From Bacillota bacterium (lineage in GTDB: Bacteria; Bacillota; Clostridia; Acetivibrionales; DSM-1351): 64,000 nt of DNA. Under the pieces are notes generated by a model. That model ran no database searches and was not told where the DNA came from. It saw only the letters and a program-made list of their open reading frames with translations. How positions within the stretch are numbered: position 1 is the first letter of the stretch; each line of letters opens with the position of its first letter. Made by a program: the position numbers and the translations under genes. Shown piece by piece: positions 18,884 to 27,824 of the stretch. The stretch covers positions 1-64,000 of the forward strand of contig JAEWOH010000036.1 in assembly GCA_023460955.1 (NCBI GenBank), given 5' to 3'.

Positions 18884-18940
18884 TTGTATACTGATGAGTT
18901 GGATTACTAATGCCATATTATCAATATAGTGGAGGTTATT

Positions 18941-19741
18941 ATGCATAACATAGTAAAAAAGATGTTTCAGCATGGTACGGTAACAGTTGATTATCCTAAA
19001 AAACCAATAAAAAGTTCATTTATAACCGGTTCTCCGGATTTTGATTATAATAAATGCAAGCGCTGTATGAAATGTAAAAGCACTTGTCCTACAGGGGCCA
19101 TAGTGTTTGTACACAATGACAAGGAAAAATCCAAGTCTCCGGCAGTTAATCTTGATGAATGTATATTTTGCCGCTTTTGCGAAGAGAATTGTCCCGAGGG
19201 GGCCATTACTCTTTCAAATAAGTTTGAACTTGCCCAGAAGAGCAGAGAAGCCTTACGTGTAACTCCTGTTTTAATCAAGGAGGATGAAATCAACGGTCTT
19301 GATTATGAACTTCTGGGAAAGCAGTTGAAGGAACAAGTATATTCGAAATTCGGCAAGAGTCTGCATATCAGAGAAGTTGACGCAGGCTCATGTAATGGCT
19401 GTGATTATGAAATCAATGCACTCAGCAGCCCCTACAATGATATTGAGCGCTTCGGAATTCACTTTGTAGCTTCTCCGAGGCATGCTGATATGCTTCTTGT
19501 GACTGGCTGTGTTACAAGAAATATGGAGGAAGCGCTTATCAAGACCTATAATGCAGCGCCTTCGCCCAAGCTTGTGGTAGCAGTGGGTGCTTGCGCGTGC
19601 AGCGGTGGTATATTCAAGAACAGCTATGCCGGTAGAAATGGTATAGACAATGTTCTGCCTGTTGATGTGTATATACCGGGTTGTCCCCCTAGGCCTCAGG
19701 CAATAATTTATGGTATACTTAAAGCAATTGGAAGAATGTAA
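18941..19741 (+). CDS. Ehr-type S subunit: 2x[4Fe-4S] ferredoxin fused to NuoB-like subunit
   Basis: A 266-residue protein joining two parts that are separate in hydrogenase-4 (HyfH and HyfI). The N-terminal half has two 4Fe-4S motifs: C39xxC42xxC45xxxC49P and C74xxC77xxC80xxxC84P. The C-terminal half is NuoB-like and keeps the proximal-cluster cysteines in GSCNGCDYE (C151, C154), GACACSGG and PGCPPRP. The electron wire is therefore intact even though the partner lacks nickel ligands. ATG 18941 follows GGAGG; the GTG 12 bases upstream overlaps that ribosome binding site. Last subunit of the operon. Confidence 0.9.
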   Translation: MHNIVKKMFQHGTVTVDYPKKPIKSSFITGSPDFDYNKCKRCMKCKSTCPTGAIVFVHNDKEKSKSPAVNLDECIFCRFCEENCPEGAITLSNKFELAQKSREALRVTPVLIKEDEINGLDYELLGKQLKEQVYSKFGKSLHIREVDAGSCNGCDYEINALSSPYNDIERFGIHFVASPRHADMLLVTGCVTRNMEEALIKTYNAAPSPKLVVAVGACACSGGIFKNSYAGRNGIDNVLPVDVYIPGCPPRPQAIIYGILKAIGRM

Positions 19742-19799
19742 TAATTTCTTTTAGTAGAATTTAAATATTTAAGCGTATTGAAATTAACAGGAGAGTTTT

Positions 19800-20108
19800 A
19801 TGGCCGAGCAATGTGAGCTTTATGACAGAACGTGTATAGACTGCGGTGAGTGCGATTTGTGTGATCTCGATCGGAATAAACACTGCGATGATTGCGGAAG
19901 ATGTATAGAGGAGCCTGAAGATTATAGAAGCATAAGTATCGAAGACTTCTTCAAACAAAATGTTACTAAGGAACAGTTAAAAAGGATGGAAAAAAAGCTG
20001 CTGGACAGACAGAGTGAGATGGAAGAAAGTCTCGAAGACAAAAAGCCCGATAATATAAGGACCTCTCAAAAGAAGAATTCAACCGGGCAAAATAGCAGTC
20101 AGGAATAG
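19800..20108 (+). CDS. Small Cys-rich protein of unknown function
   Basis: A 102-residue protein with eight cysteines within residues 5-35: C5, C12, C15, C18, C21, C29, C32, C35, spaced like two CxxCxxC clusters with His28. The rest is charged and probably disordered or coiled (ITKEQLKRMEKK-like helix, then a polar tail). There is no signal peptide. The Cys pattern suggests a zinc or Fe-S site. It follows the Ehr operon by 58 bases and precedes the cysteine desulfurase by 39, so it could belong with either. I do not recognise the family. Confidence 0.7.
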   Translation: MAEQCELYDRTCIDCGECDLCDLDRNKHCDDCGRCIEEPEDYRSISIEDFFKQNVTKEQLKRMEKKLLDRQSEMEESLEDKKPDNIRTSQKKNSTGQNSSQE

Positions 20109-20147
20109 AATTGGAGGTTTTTCCTTACCGGAAAGGTTAAATAAACA

Positions 20148-21311
20148 ATGAGTAATGAGATTTACCTTGACAACAGTGCAACCACAAAGCCTTACGACGA
20201 GGTGGTTGATTATATAGTAGAAGTGAGCAGAAAGTATTATGGAAATCCATCTTCTCTTCACAATAAAGGCATAGAAGCTGAAAACTTAATAAAAAAGGCT
20301 AGATTTCAAATAGCCAATGTTTTAAAAGCAGATTCAAAGGAGATAGTATTTACTTCTGGCGGAACTGAATCAAATAATATGGCTATTCTTGGCTATCTTC
20401 GAGGTAATCCCAGAGCCGGAAAACACATAATTACCAGTGAAATTGAGCACCCATCGGTACTTGAGGTGTTTAAGCAGCTTTCTAAAGAAGGGTATCGTGT
20501 AGATTATATTCCTGTAGACAATCACGGGATAATTAAGCTGGAGGCATTAAAAAAGGTTGCTGACAAGGAAACAGGTCTGTTTAGCTTTATGCTTACAAAC
20601 AATGAGGTTGGTTCGATTCAGCCTGTTTCAGAAATCAATAAAATAAGAAAAGAAGTATGTCCTTCAGCTATTATTCATATTGATGCTGTTCAGGCTTTTT
20701 GCAAAACACAAATATATCCGGCAATTATGAATATTGACTTATTATCGGTCAGCTCACATAAGATACATGGTCCCAAAGGAATAGGTGCTCTCTATATTAG
20801 AAAAGGCATAAGAGTAAAACCTCTTTTACTTGGAGGAGGGCAGGAAACCGCACTAAGGTCAGGTACTGAAAACGTACCGGCAATTTGTGGGTTTGGTCTG
20901 GCTGCTGAATTGATCTCTGGTAAGATGGAGGAAAACAATAAGAAGGTCTCAGCCTTAAGAAAGTATTTTGTTGAAACGATTCGGGAAAATTTTAAGGATG
21001 CTGTAATAAACTCCTCAGAGGATGCACTCCCTTATATTGTTAATGTTTCATTTCCAAACTTAAAGTCGGAAGTACTACTGCACCATCTTGAACAGAAAAA
21101 TATATATGTATCAACCGGTTCTGCCTGCTCTTCACATAAGAGCAGTAACAGTCATGTGCTAAAAGCAATGGGTGTACCGGCAGGATACATTGATGGTGCC
21201 ATTCGTTTCAGTTTCTCATCAGCAAACACGGAGGAAGAACTTAAAACAACCGTTGAAGCGCTGAAAGAAATCATACCTGTAATAAGTATCAAGCGTAGAG
21301 GAAGAGTCTGA
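20148..21311 (+). CDS. Cysteine desulfurase (NifS/IscS family)
   Basis: A PLP enzyme that moves sulfur from cysteine to a protein persulfide. It has TSGGTESNNMAI, EHPSVL, the PLP lysine in SSHKIHGPKG and the catalytic cysteine in STGSACSSH. The length is 387 residues. thiI follows 135 bases downstream, the common desulfurase-ThiI pairing, so the likely job is sulfur supply for 4-thiouridine in tRNA and possibly thiamine thiazole. It could equally feed Fe-S assembly for the preceding cluster-rich complex. Confidence 0.93.
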   Translation: MSNEIYLDNSATTKPYDEVVDYIVEVSRKYYGNPSSLHNKGIEAENLIKKARFQIANVLKADSKEIVFTSGGTESNNMAILGYLRGNPRAGKHIITSEIEHPSVLEVFKQLSKEGYRVDYIPVDNHGIIKLEALKKVADKETGLFSFMLTNNEVGSIQPVSEINKIRKEVCPSAIIHIDAVQAFCKTQIYPAIMNIDLLSVSSHKIHGPKGIGALYIRKGIRVKPLLLGGGQETALRSGTENVPAICGFGLAAELISGKMEENNKKVSALRKYFVETIRENFKDAVINSSEDALPYIVNVSFPNLKSEVLLHHLEQKNIYVSTGSACSSHKSSNSHVLKAMGVPAGYIDGAIRFSFSSANTEEELKTTVEALKEIIPVISIKRRGRV

Positions 21312-21446
21312 TTTATTGATAATCGGATAACCATACTAATAAAAAATAGTCTTGATGGAATAATTTAAAGAAGTTAAATAAAAAATCTTAGCAGGATAGC
21401 ATAAAAAAGCTAAATTAATGTAATATATAAGCCTCGGGAGGGTTAA

Positions 21447-22619
21447 ATGAAAAAAATAATATTGGTTAGATATGGAGAAATAATACTTAAAGGACTAAAT
21501 AGACCGGTTTTTGAAGACAAGCTCATTGGAAATATAAAAAGTGCGGTGTTAAAAGCCGGAAATGCCAGAGTATTTAAATCTCAAGGGAGAATTTATATTG
21601 AGCCGTTGGTTGAAGAGTATGATTTTGACTATGTACTCGAAAAGATAACAAAGATTTTCGGTGTAGTTTCGGTCAGTCCTGTATGGAAAATAGATACTGA
21701 TTATGAACAGATAAAAGGAACAGCACTGAAAGTTGCAACAGAACTTAAAGAAAATGGATGTAAAACCTTTAAGATAGAGACAAAGAGAGGTAATAAAAAC
21801 TTTCCGATGCAGTCACCTGAAATAAGTGCCGATGTCGGGGGATTTATACTTGAAAATATACCGGGCTTAACCGTTGATGTAAAAAATCCTGATTTTACTA
21901 TATATCTTGAGGTAAGGGAAAGCTCCTATGTCTATTCCAAAATTATAAAAGCTCACGGTGGAATGCCAATTGGATCAAATGGAAAGGCTATGTTGCTGCT
22001 ATCAGGAGGGATTGATAGTCCTGTAGCCGGTTGGATGATGGGCAAAAGAGGTGTGGAAATAGAAGCAGTTCATTTTTACAGTTATCCTTACACCAGCGAA
22101 AGAGCCAAACAAAAGGTTGTTGACCTTGCTCAGATTTTATCCGGGTACTGCGGAAAACTCAGGCTTCATGTTGTACCGTTTACAGAGATTCAGTTAGCAA
22201 TAAATGATAATTGTCCTGAGGATCAGCTTACTATTATTATGAGACGTATAATGATGAAAATCGCTGAGATAATAGCACGAAAAACTGATTCAATGGCACT
22301 TATTACCGGGGAAAGCATGGGGCAGGTTGCAAGTCAGACAATGCAGAGTCTTTACTGTACAGATTCTGCTGTTAATATGCCTGTTTTCAGGCCGCTTATA
22401 GGAATGGATAAAGTTGAGGTTATCGATATAGCAAGAAAAATTGATACCTTTGAAACGTCAATTCAGCCTTATGAGGACTGCTGTACAGTGTTTGTGGCTA
22501 AACATCCGCAGACAAAGCCAAAGCTTGAAAAGATTATGAAGTCTGAACAGGCTGTAGATTTTGAACCAATGATTCAAAAGGCTGTTGAAGATACAGAGGT
22601 AATTGTATTGAAGCCTTAA
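21447..22619 (+). CDS. thiI: tRNA 4-thiouridine synthase ThiI
   Basis: A 390-residue protein with an N-terminal ferredoxin-like/THUMP region (residues 1-165) and a PP-loop ATPase domain beginning MLLLSGGIDSPVAGW near residue 180. ITGESMGQVASQT and the conserved PYEDCCTVFVAKHP follow. It lacks the C-terminal rhodanese domain of the enterobacterial enzyme, as is usual in Firmicutes, where the partner desulfurase supplies sulfur directly. The ribosome binding site is GGGAGGG. A terminator follows. Confidence 0.95.
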   Translation: MKKIILVRYGEIILKGLNRPVFEDKLIGNIKSAVLKAGNARVFKSQGRIYIEPLVEEYDFDYVLEKITKIFGVVSVSPVWKIDTDYEQIKGTALKVATELKENGCKTFKIETKRGNKNFPMQSPEISADVGGFILENIPGLTVDVKNPDFTIYLEVRESSYVYSKIIKAHGGMPIGSNGKAMLLLSGGIDSPVAGWMMGKRGVEIEAVHFYSYPYTSERAKQKVVDLAQILSGYCGKLRLHVVPFTEIQLAINDNCPEDQLTIIMRRIMMKIAEIIARKTDSMALITGESMGQVASQTMQSLYCTDSAVNMPVFRPLIGMDKVEVIDIARKIDTFETSIQPYEDCCTVFVAKHPQTKPKLEKIMKSEQAVDFEPMIQKAVEDTEVIVLKP

Positions 22620-22730
22620 AGGTTTAAAGTACTTAAGTTAAATGTATTAAACTATAGAGTTCTTAACTTAAATATTATTGCAACTAGTATTGATTTAAAT
22701 AAAAACACACTAATTACTCAACATTTACTT

Positions 22731-22768
22731 AAAACAGCTGTCCGCCATCCATATAGAACAGCTGTTTT
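22731..22768 (+). terminator. Terminator after thiI
   Basis: AAAACAGCTGT and ACAGCTGTTTT pair over 11 bases around a 16-base loop. The 316-base gap 22620-22934 otherwise holds only AT-rich sequence and a TATAAT at 22826 that could be the greA -10 box. Confidence 0.8.
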
Positions 22769-22934
22769 AATCTATTAGTTTTTAGATATTGGATAAAAAT
22801 GTTCAAGCAAACATTTTAGTTAATGTATAATAGATTTCATTAGTTTAAAGTAAGAAAATATGATATAGTAAAATTAATGGATCGGTAATCACTTATTTTA
22901 ACTGGTTTATTGATTTAAGGAGGTTTAGCAATTT

Positions 22935-23399
22935 ATGAGTCACACATTGACAGAAGAGAATATTAAGAAATTACAGGAAGAATTAGAATACAGAATGACA
23001 GTAAAGAGGGCCGAGATAGCCCGGGACAAGCTTATTGCTGCAGAACATGGAGATAGATCAGAAAACGCTGAATATAAGGAAGCCTGCGAGAGATTCACAG
23101 CAAATGATAACAGAATTCAGGAGCTGCTCACAATAATTTCTACTGCAATAGTGGTGGAAAGCACTACTCAGGATAAGTCTGTTCTGGGAATCAACAGTAA
23201 AGCAAGAATTAAGTTTATTGACGATCAGGATGAAGACGTAATCACACTGGTTACAACAATGGACAGTGATGTTTCAAAAATGAAAATCAGTATTGAGTCA
23301 GATCTGGGAAAAGCATTATCCGGTAAAAAAGCCGGTGATATAGTAGAGGTTAATGCCCCAAGCGGAAAGTACTCTGTTGAGATATTAGAGATATTGTAA
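22935..23399 (+). CDS. greA: Transcription elongation factor GreA
   Basis: A 154-residue GreA/GreB protein that rescues backtracked RNA polymerase by stimulating transcript cleavage. The N-terminal coiled coil (residues 5-75) carries the acidic tip in HGDRSENAEYKEA. The C-terminal FKBP-like domain includes SDLGKALSGKKAGDIVEVNAPSG. The ribosome binding site is AAGGAGG. It stands alone between two terminators. Confidence 0.95.
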   Translation: MSHTLTEENIKKLQEELEYRMTVKRAEIARDKLIAAEHGDRSENAEYKEACERFTANDNRIQELLTIISTAIVVESTTQDKSVLGINSKARIKFIDDQDEDVITLVTTMDSDVSKMKISIESDLGKALSGKKAGDIVEVNAPSGKYSVEILEIL

Positions 23400-23476
23400 T
23401 ATGTGTGATGGTTGAAAAACAGCCTATGGAAATGTTTATGGTAAAAGCAAGGGTTTAAATTTATCAAAATAGCATC

Positions 23477-23514
23477 AAAGCATCTTTCTGATTTCAGAAC
23501 AGGATGCTTTTTTC
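23477..23514 (+). terminator. Terminator after greA
   Basis: AAAGCATC and GATGCTTT pair around an 18-base loop and are followed by a T-run. Confidence 0.75.
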
Positions 23515-23621
23515 TTTCTGTTAATAAAATTATTAATCGGCTATTTATCTTTTTAGTATTCCATTTCATGGTAAAACAATATAAAATACTTTATATTAAT
23601 TGTTAATACAGTTAATTGAAT

Positions 23622-23659
23622 AAACTTCCGTACTCAGCTAATTAATTATTCGGAAGTTT
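23622..23659. terminator. Second hairpin in the greA-sseB-like gap
   Basis: AAACTTCCG and CGGAAGTTT pair over 9 bases around a 20-base loop, 33 bases before the next start codon. It may be a terminator or attenuator in the leader of the SseB-like gene. The 3' flank is AT-rich and has no clean T-run. Confidence 0.45.
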
Positions 23660-23691
23660 ATTTAAATAAATAACCGAAAGGAATAATTATA

Positions 23692-24495
23692 ATGGTAGAC
23701 GTAAATAAACCTGTTACCAATCCATCAGTTGTGCTAGCCATAAAAAATATGCAGGAAAACAACACAAGCTTTAATCAGGCTCAGTTTATAGCAGAAGTAA
23801 TGAAGGCTCATTTTATCTCACCGGTAAGCATTTTTCCTCTGCCGGAACCTTCTGATGCCGAAGGTAAAGTTGTGCTAAAAGAAAAAACAACAATTAATTT
23901 CAACATAATTGAAAATACTGCTAATCAAAAGTTCTTTATGGCTTTCACTGATTGGGAAGAATTGAGTAAGTGGCACAAAAGTGAAAATCAGCAGACCTTG
24001 ATAATGACCTTTGATGACTATGCAGCTATGGTTCTTGATGAAAATGGGAATTCAGATGGATTTGTAATTAACCCATTCGGCGGAAATATTATTTTTAGTA
24101 AAGATATGATAAAGGACTTGAAGCTGGAAAAAGATAGACGTGAAAATGGGGGTGTCGTTCCACAGGTTATATCAAAAGATACATCCGTTAAAATAGGTGA
24201 GCCCTCAATATACCCTTACGAAATGGTAAAGGCTATTTCAGGTTATTTGAAACAGAATAAAAATGTTCAAGCAGCATACCTAAAGCTTATGCTCAAGGAA
24301 GGTGAAGAAAGCTACCTTGTTATTGTAGACTTTACCGGTGATAGAAGGCAACTTTTTGACGGGATTGCCAAGGTTGCTATACCTCATTTGAAAAATATGT
24401 TTATTGATATGGTTCCTTTTGATTCAGATTTTGGTAAAAATGCCGCTAATAATACCCAACCATTTTACAAAAGAAAAACGCTTGGGATTTTCTAA
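23692..24495 (+). CDS. SseB-like protein
   Basis: A 267-residue soluble protein with two halves that resemble the SseB N-terminal domain (about residues 10-130: KVVLKEKTTINFN, FFMAFTDWEEL, VINPFGGNIIFSKDMI) and the SseB C-terminal domain (about 155-250: IGEPSIYPYEMVKAIS, YLVIVDFTGD). SseB is named for enhanced serine sensitivity in E. coli, with no defined biochemical role. There is no signal peptide or membrane segment. It lies 18 bases upstream of the PHP phosphatase gene and probably shares its transcript. Confidence 0.7.
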   Translation: MVDVNKPVTNPSVVLAIKNMQENNTSFNQAQFIAEVMKAHFISPVSIFPLPEPSDAEGKVVLKEKTTINFNIIENTANQKFFMAFTDWEELSKWHKSENQQTLIMTFDDYAAMVLDENGNSDGFVINPFGGNIIFSKDMIKDLKLEKDRRENGGVVPQVISKDTSVKIGEPSIYPYEMVKAISGYLKQNKNVQAAYLKLMLKEGEESYLVIVDFTGDRRQLFDGIAKVAIPHLKNMFIDMVPFDSDFGKNAANNTQPFYKRKTLGIF

Positions 24496-24513
24496 TATAG
24501 AAAGGATAAATAT

Positions 24514-25332
24514 ATGCTTGATTGTCATATTCATTTGGAAAGAGGTCCTTATACAATAAGCTGGCTTGAGGAGTTTGTTAAGACTGCCGTCAAGCGAGGA
24601 CTCCATGAAATATATCTATTGGAACACAGCCATAGGTTTATTGAGTTTTCTCAAATGTATAAATCAATTATTGAATACAGCAGTTATCAAAAAGAATGGT
24701 TCTTAAGTAGAACAAGGGATAACCGGTCAATTAAGGAATATATTGTATTTATTGAGAAGGCGAAAACCTTAGATCTTCCCATTAAAATTAAGTTCGGATT
24801 GGAAGTATGCTATTTTGAAGAGCATGAGAAATTAATTAAATCTATAGCTGAATTATATCATTTCGATTTTATTACAGGTTCAATTCATTGGGTAGATGGC
24901 TTCGGCTTCGACCACAAAAAAGAGTTGTGGAATGATAACAATGTTAATCGGATCTATAAACGCTATTATGAATTAATGCTAAGGTTGGTCAAAAGCGATT
25001 TGTTCTCCGGTTTAGCACACCCGGATAGTATTAAGGCCTTTGGACATAAGCCAACCTTTGATGTGGAAACAATATACTCAAAGTTAGCAGACACACTTCT
25101 GGAGCATGATGTATACGCTGAACAAAGCGGAGGCCTGCATCTGAACTACAGCAGAGAATGTGAGCTTGGAATGAATGGATTGCTGCTGCGGACTTTTATT
25201 AATAAGGGAGTCAGACTGCTTACCGCTTCTGATGCCCACAGACCGGAAGATGTGGGAGCAAATATTCCCCAACTTAATAGTATAATTGAAAACTGTATTA
25301 GTACAAAACAATCTTACAGAGTAGGTATTTAG
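24514..25332 (+). CDS. PHP-domain phosphatase (histidinol-phosphatase HisJ-like)
   Basis: A 272-residue metal-dependent PHP hydrolase. Ligand-type residues are seen in LDCHIHLE (HxH), LLEHSHRF, GLEVCYFEEHE, GSIHWV, LAHPDSI and SDAHRPEDVG. The order fits HisJ/HisK-type histidinol-phosphatases, although no histidine operon is nearby, so the substrate may differ. It begins at ATG after AAAGGA. It is followed within 63 bases by the UvrA-like gene. Confidence 0.8.
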   Translation: MLDCHIHLERGPYTISWLEEFVKTAVKRGLHEIYLLEHSHRFIEFSQMYKSIIEYSSYQKEWFLSRTRDNRSIKEYIVFIEKAKTLDLPIKIKFGLEVCYFEEHEKLIKSIAELYHFDFITGSIHWVDGFGFDHKKELWNDNNVNRIYKRYYELMLRLVKSDLFSGLAHPDSIKAFGHKPTFDVETIYSKLADTLLEHDVYAEQSGGLHLNYSRECELGMNGLLLRTFINKGVRLLTASDAHRPEDVGANIPQLNSIIENCISTKQSYRVGI

Positions 25333-25394
25333 GTGGAAAATCGGGTATTTGAAGATAAAAAAATCAAATAAGAACAAAAGAACCGAGGAATAAA

Positions 25395-27824
25395 ATGAAC
25401 GAATATATCGAGATTAAAGGCGCAAGAATACATAATCTTAAGAATATTAATGTTAAAATACCGCGAAATAAATTAACAGTAATAACAGGTGTATCAGGCA
25501 GCGGAAAATCAAGTCTGGCCTTCGATACTCTCTATGAAGAAGGTAAGCGCCGCTACCTGATGTTCTCAGGAACACAATTTATGGTTGAAAGCGTTTCAAC
25601 TTTTGACAGCATTACAGGTCTTTCTCCGACTGTGGCTGTTGAGCAGAGAATTATAAGACAGTCAAATCCTAGAAGCACAGTTGGAACACGTACAAAAATC
25701 AGCAATATGCTTGCAATACTTTATGCTGCATCTGGAGTCAGATATTCTGCTTATAATGACAATTCTCCATTATCAATGGAGATGTTCCAAAAAAATTCTC
25801 CCAAAGGAATGTGCGTAAAATGCCTTGGCAAAGGAATATTAAACAACCTGGATGAGGAAAAATTGTTTTCTGATAAGACAAAACCCATTGTAGAAGTATG
25901 CTTGGGTGTAGGACGAAGAGGCTCTACCAGGAAATTGCTGGATAGCTTTTGTAAATATCATAATTTATCAATAAATCAGCAACTTAATACTTTGACAGAA
26001 GAACAACTAAATGCGCTTAAATACGGAGACGGCAAATCCTCCTTTATGGGGTTTATTCCTTGGATTTTCCATATAACAAACGGAGCTTTCAGCTCTGATG
26101 GGCGCCTGGGATATTTACTCAGGGAGGCCGGTTATTTGCAAACAATTACTTGTCCAAAATGTAAAGGAACCGGTCTCGGAGAACAGGCCATGCAAACCAC
26201 AGTTGGCGGAAAAACCATTTCTGAGCTGGAAGGTATGAATATAAAGGATTTGTACTTATTTTTAAAAGACTATTCAAGTAATAAACCTTCAGAAATGTTA
26301 AGGGAAATTATATTAAAGCTTGAATGTATGGTTAATGTAGGTTTGCATCATCTGGCACTTTCACGGCCTGTGCCGACTCTTTCAGGCGGAGAGATACAGA
26401 GATTGTTTCTTGCAGCGTACATAATTGCAGAAATGGATTCAATAATATTTATATTCGATGAACCAACAATTGGTCTCCATGAAACCGAAAAGCAAAAACT
26501 TATTGAAATCATAAAATCGCTTGTTGCCCGTGGTAATACTGTTGTAGCAGTCGAGCATGATGAAAACTTTATGCGTAATGCAGATTATATTGTTGATTTA
26601 GGGCCGGAGGCAGGAAGCAACGGCGGTCAGAATATATATCAAGGGAGTTATCATGATTTTTTAAATTGCGTTAATTCAAAAACCTCTCCGTATTTGGCTA
26701 ATACCTGTAAAATGCGTACTAAAGAAGTTTATAAACCAATCAATAATAAAAAACTTCTTGTCATGGAGAATGCCAATCTGCATAATCTGCGCAATGTTTC
26801 GGTACAAATACCCTTAGGGCTTATGGTAGGTGTTGCCGGGGTGTCGGGGAGCGGTAAATCCAGTTTGATTACCGATACTCTGGTTCCTAAATTAAAAGAA
26901 CTCATGAAATCAAAATTTGTATTTGATACAATGAGCGGGTTTGATAGTGATAGTGAGTTTGATACAGACAGTTGGTTTGCTTCAGAAAACAGAGTGCTCA
27001 ATGTAAATGAACAGGGATCAAATAACGTTATAATTAGGGGAATGGAACATATAAAAAAATGTATTATAATTGACCAGAAGCCCATAGGACGAAGCCGGAC
27101 TTCTTGCCCTGCAACATATACCGGCATATTTGATCGCATCAGGAACCTTATGGCCAATACGGTTGAGGCCATTGACAAGGGTTATACTGCAGGGCTGTTC
27201 TCTCTGAACTCTGAAGGAGGCTGTAAAGTCTGTAAAGGAGAAGGAACAGTTCATTATCATGTTGGCTTTGGTAACTTTATTGACGTTCAGTGTGATGCCT
27301 GTGAAGGAATGGGATTCATTACTGAGGCTATGGAAATTAGCCTTAAAGGGAAAAATATCCGAGATATTCTTGAAATGTCGGTGGATGAAGCATCTGAGTT
27401 TTTTACAGGCATGGACAGATCAACTGAAATAGTTCTCAGGACAATTCAGCGAGTAGGAATGGGCTATATAAAACTTGGGCAGAAGACACCTACCATATCC
27501 GGTGGTGAGAGCCAAAGAATTAAGCTCGCAAAAGAACTGTCAAAAGGTAAAGATGCTAAAGACACATTATATATTCTGGATGAACCAACGACCGGTTTAT
27601 CATTTTCAGACAGTGAAAAATTAATGACCCTCTTACAGGAGCTGGTTGATAAAGGGAATACGGTAATCATTACAGAGCATGACCCCTACGTTTTATCAAA
27701 TTGTGATTATATAATAGAAATGGGTGTTGGCGGCGGAACAGACGGCGGTAGTATCATTGCAGCCGGTTCACCTAAAGAGCTTAAAGACAATAATAACTCT
27801 ATTATAAGCAGGTATCTTAAATGA
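25395..27824 (+). CDS. UvrA-like ABC ATPase (short paralog)
   Basis: An 809-residue protein with two ABC modules: Walker A GVSGSGKSSLAFDT near residue 32 and again GVSGSGKSSLITDT near 485, signatures LSGGEIQRLFLAAY and ISGGESQRIKLAKE. Zinc-type modules are CVKCLGKG, CPKCKGTG and CKVCKGEG...CDACEGMG. It is about 130 residues shorter than canonical UvrA (about 940) and appears to lack most of the UvrB-binding region. An Asp/Ser-rich insert (FDSDSEFDTDSWF) sits in the second half. UvrA2/DrrC-type paralogs are linked to drug or damage tolerance. Its stop overlaps the next start (ATGA). Confidence 0.85.
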   Translation: MNEYIEIKGARIHNLKNINVKIPRNKLTVITGVSGSGKSSLAFDTLYEEGKRRYLMFSGTQFMVESVSTFDSITGLSPTVAVEQRIIRQSNPRSTVGTRTKISNMLAILYAASGVRYSAYNDNSPLSMEMFQKNSPKGMCVKCLGKGILNNLDEEKLFSDKTKPIVEVCLGVGRRGSTRKLLDSFCKYHNLSINQQLNTLTEEQLNALKYGDGKSSFMGFIPWIFHITNGAFSSDGRLGYLLREAGYLQTITCPKCKGTGLGEQAMQTTVGGKTISELEGMNIKDLYLFLKDYSSNKPSEMLREIILKLECMVNVGLHHLALSRPVPTLSGGEIQRLFLAAYIIAEMDSIIFIFDEPTIGLHETEKQKLIEIIKSLVARGNTVVAVEHDENFMRNADYIVDLGPEAGSNGGQNIYQGSYHDFLNCVNSKTSPYLANTCKMRTKEVYKPINNKKLLVMENANLHNLRNVSVQIPLGLMVGVAGVSGSGKSSLITDTLVPKLKELMKSKFVFDTMSGFDSDSEFDTDSWFASENRVLNVNEQGSNNVIIRGMEHIKKCIIIDQKPIGRSRTSCPATYTGIFDRIRNLMANTVEAIDKGYTAGLFSLNSEGGCKVCKGEGTVHYHVGFGNFIDVQCDACEGMGFITEAMEISLKGKNIRDILEMSVDEASEFFTGMDRSTEIVLRTIQRVGMGYIKLGQKTPTISGGESQRIKLAKELSKGKDAKDTLYILDEPTTGLSFSDSEKLMTLLQELVDKGNTVIITEHDPYVLSNCDYIIEMGVGGGTDGGSIIAAGSPKELKDNNNSIISRYLK

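Noticed and set aside
11942..19741. Calling the operon a hydrogenase-4 / formate hydrogenlyase
   Set aside because: The large subunit lacks all nickel-ligating cysteines and no hyp maturation genes are visible, so hydrogenase activity is not supported.
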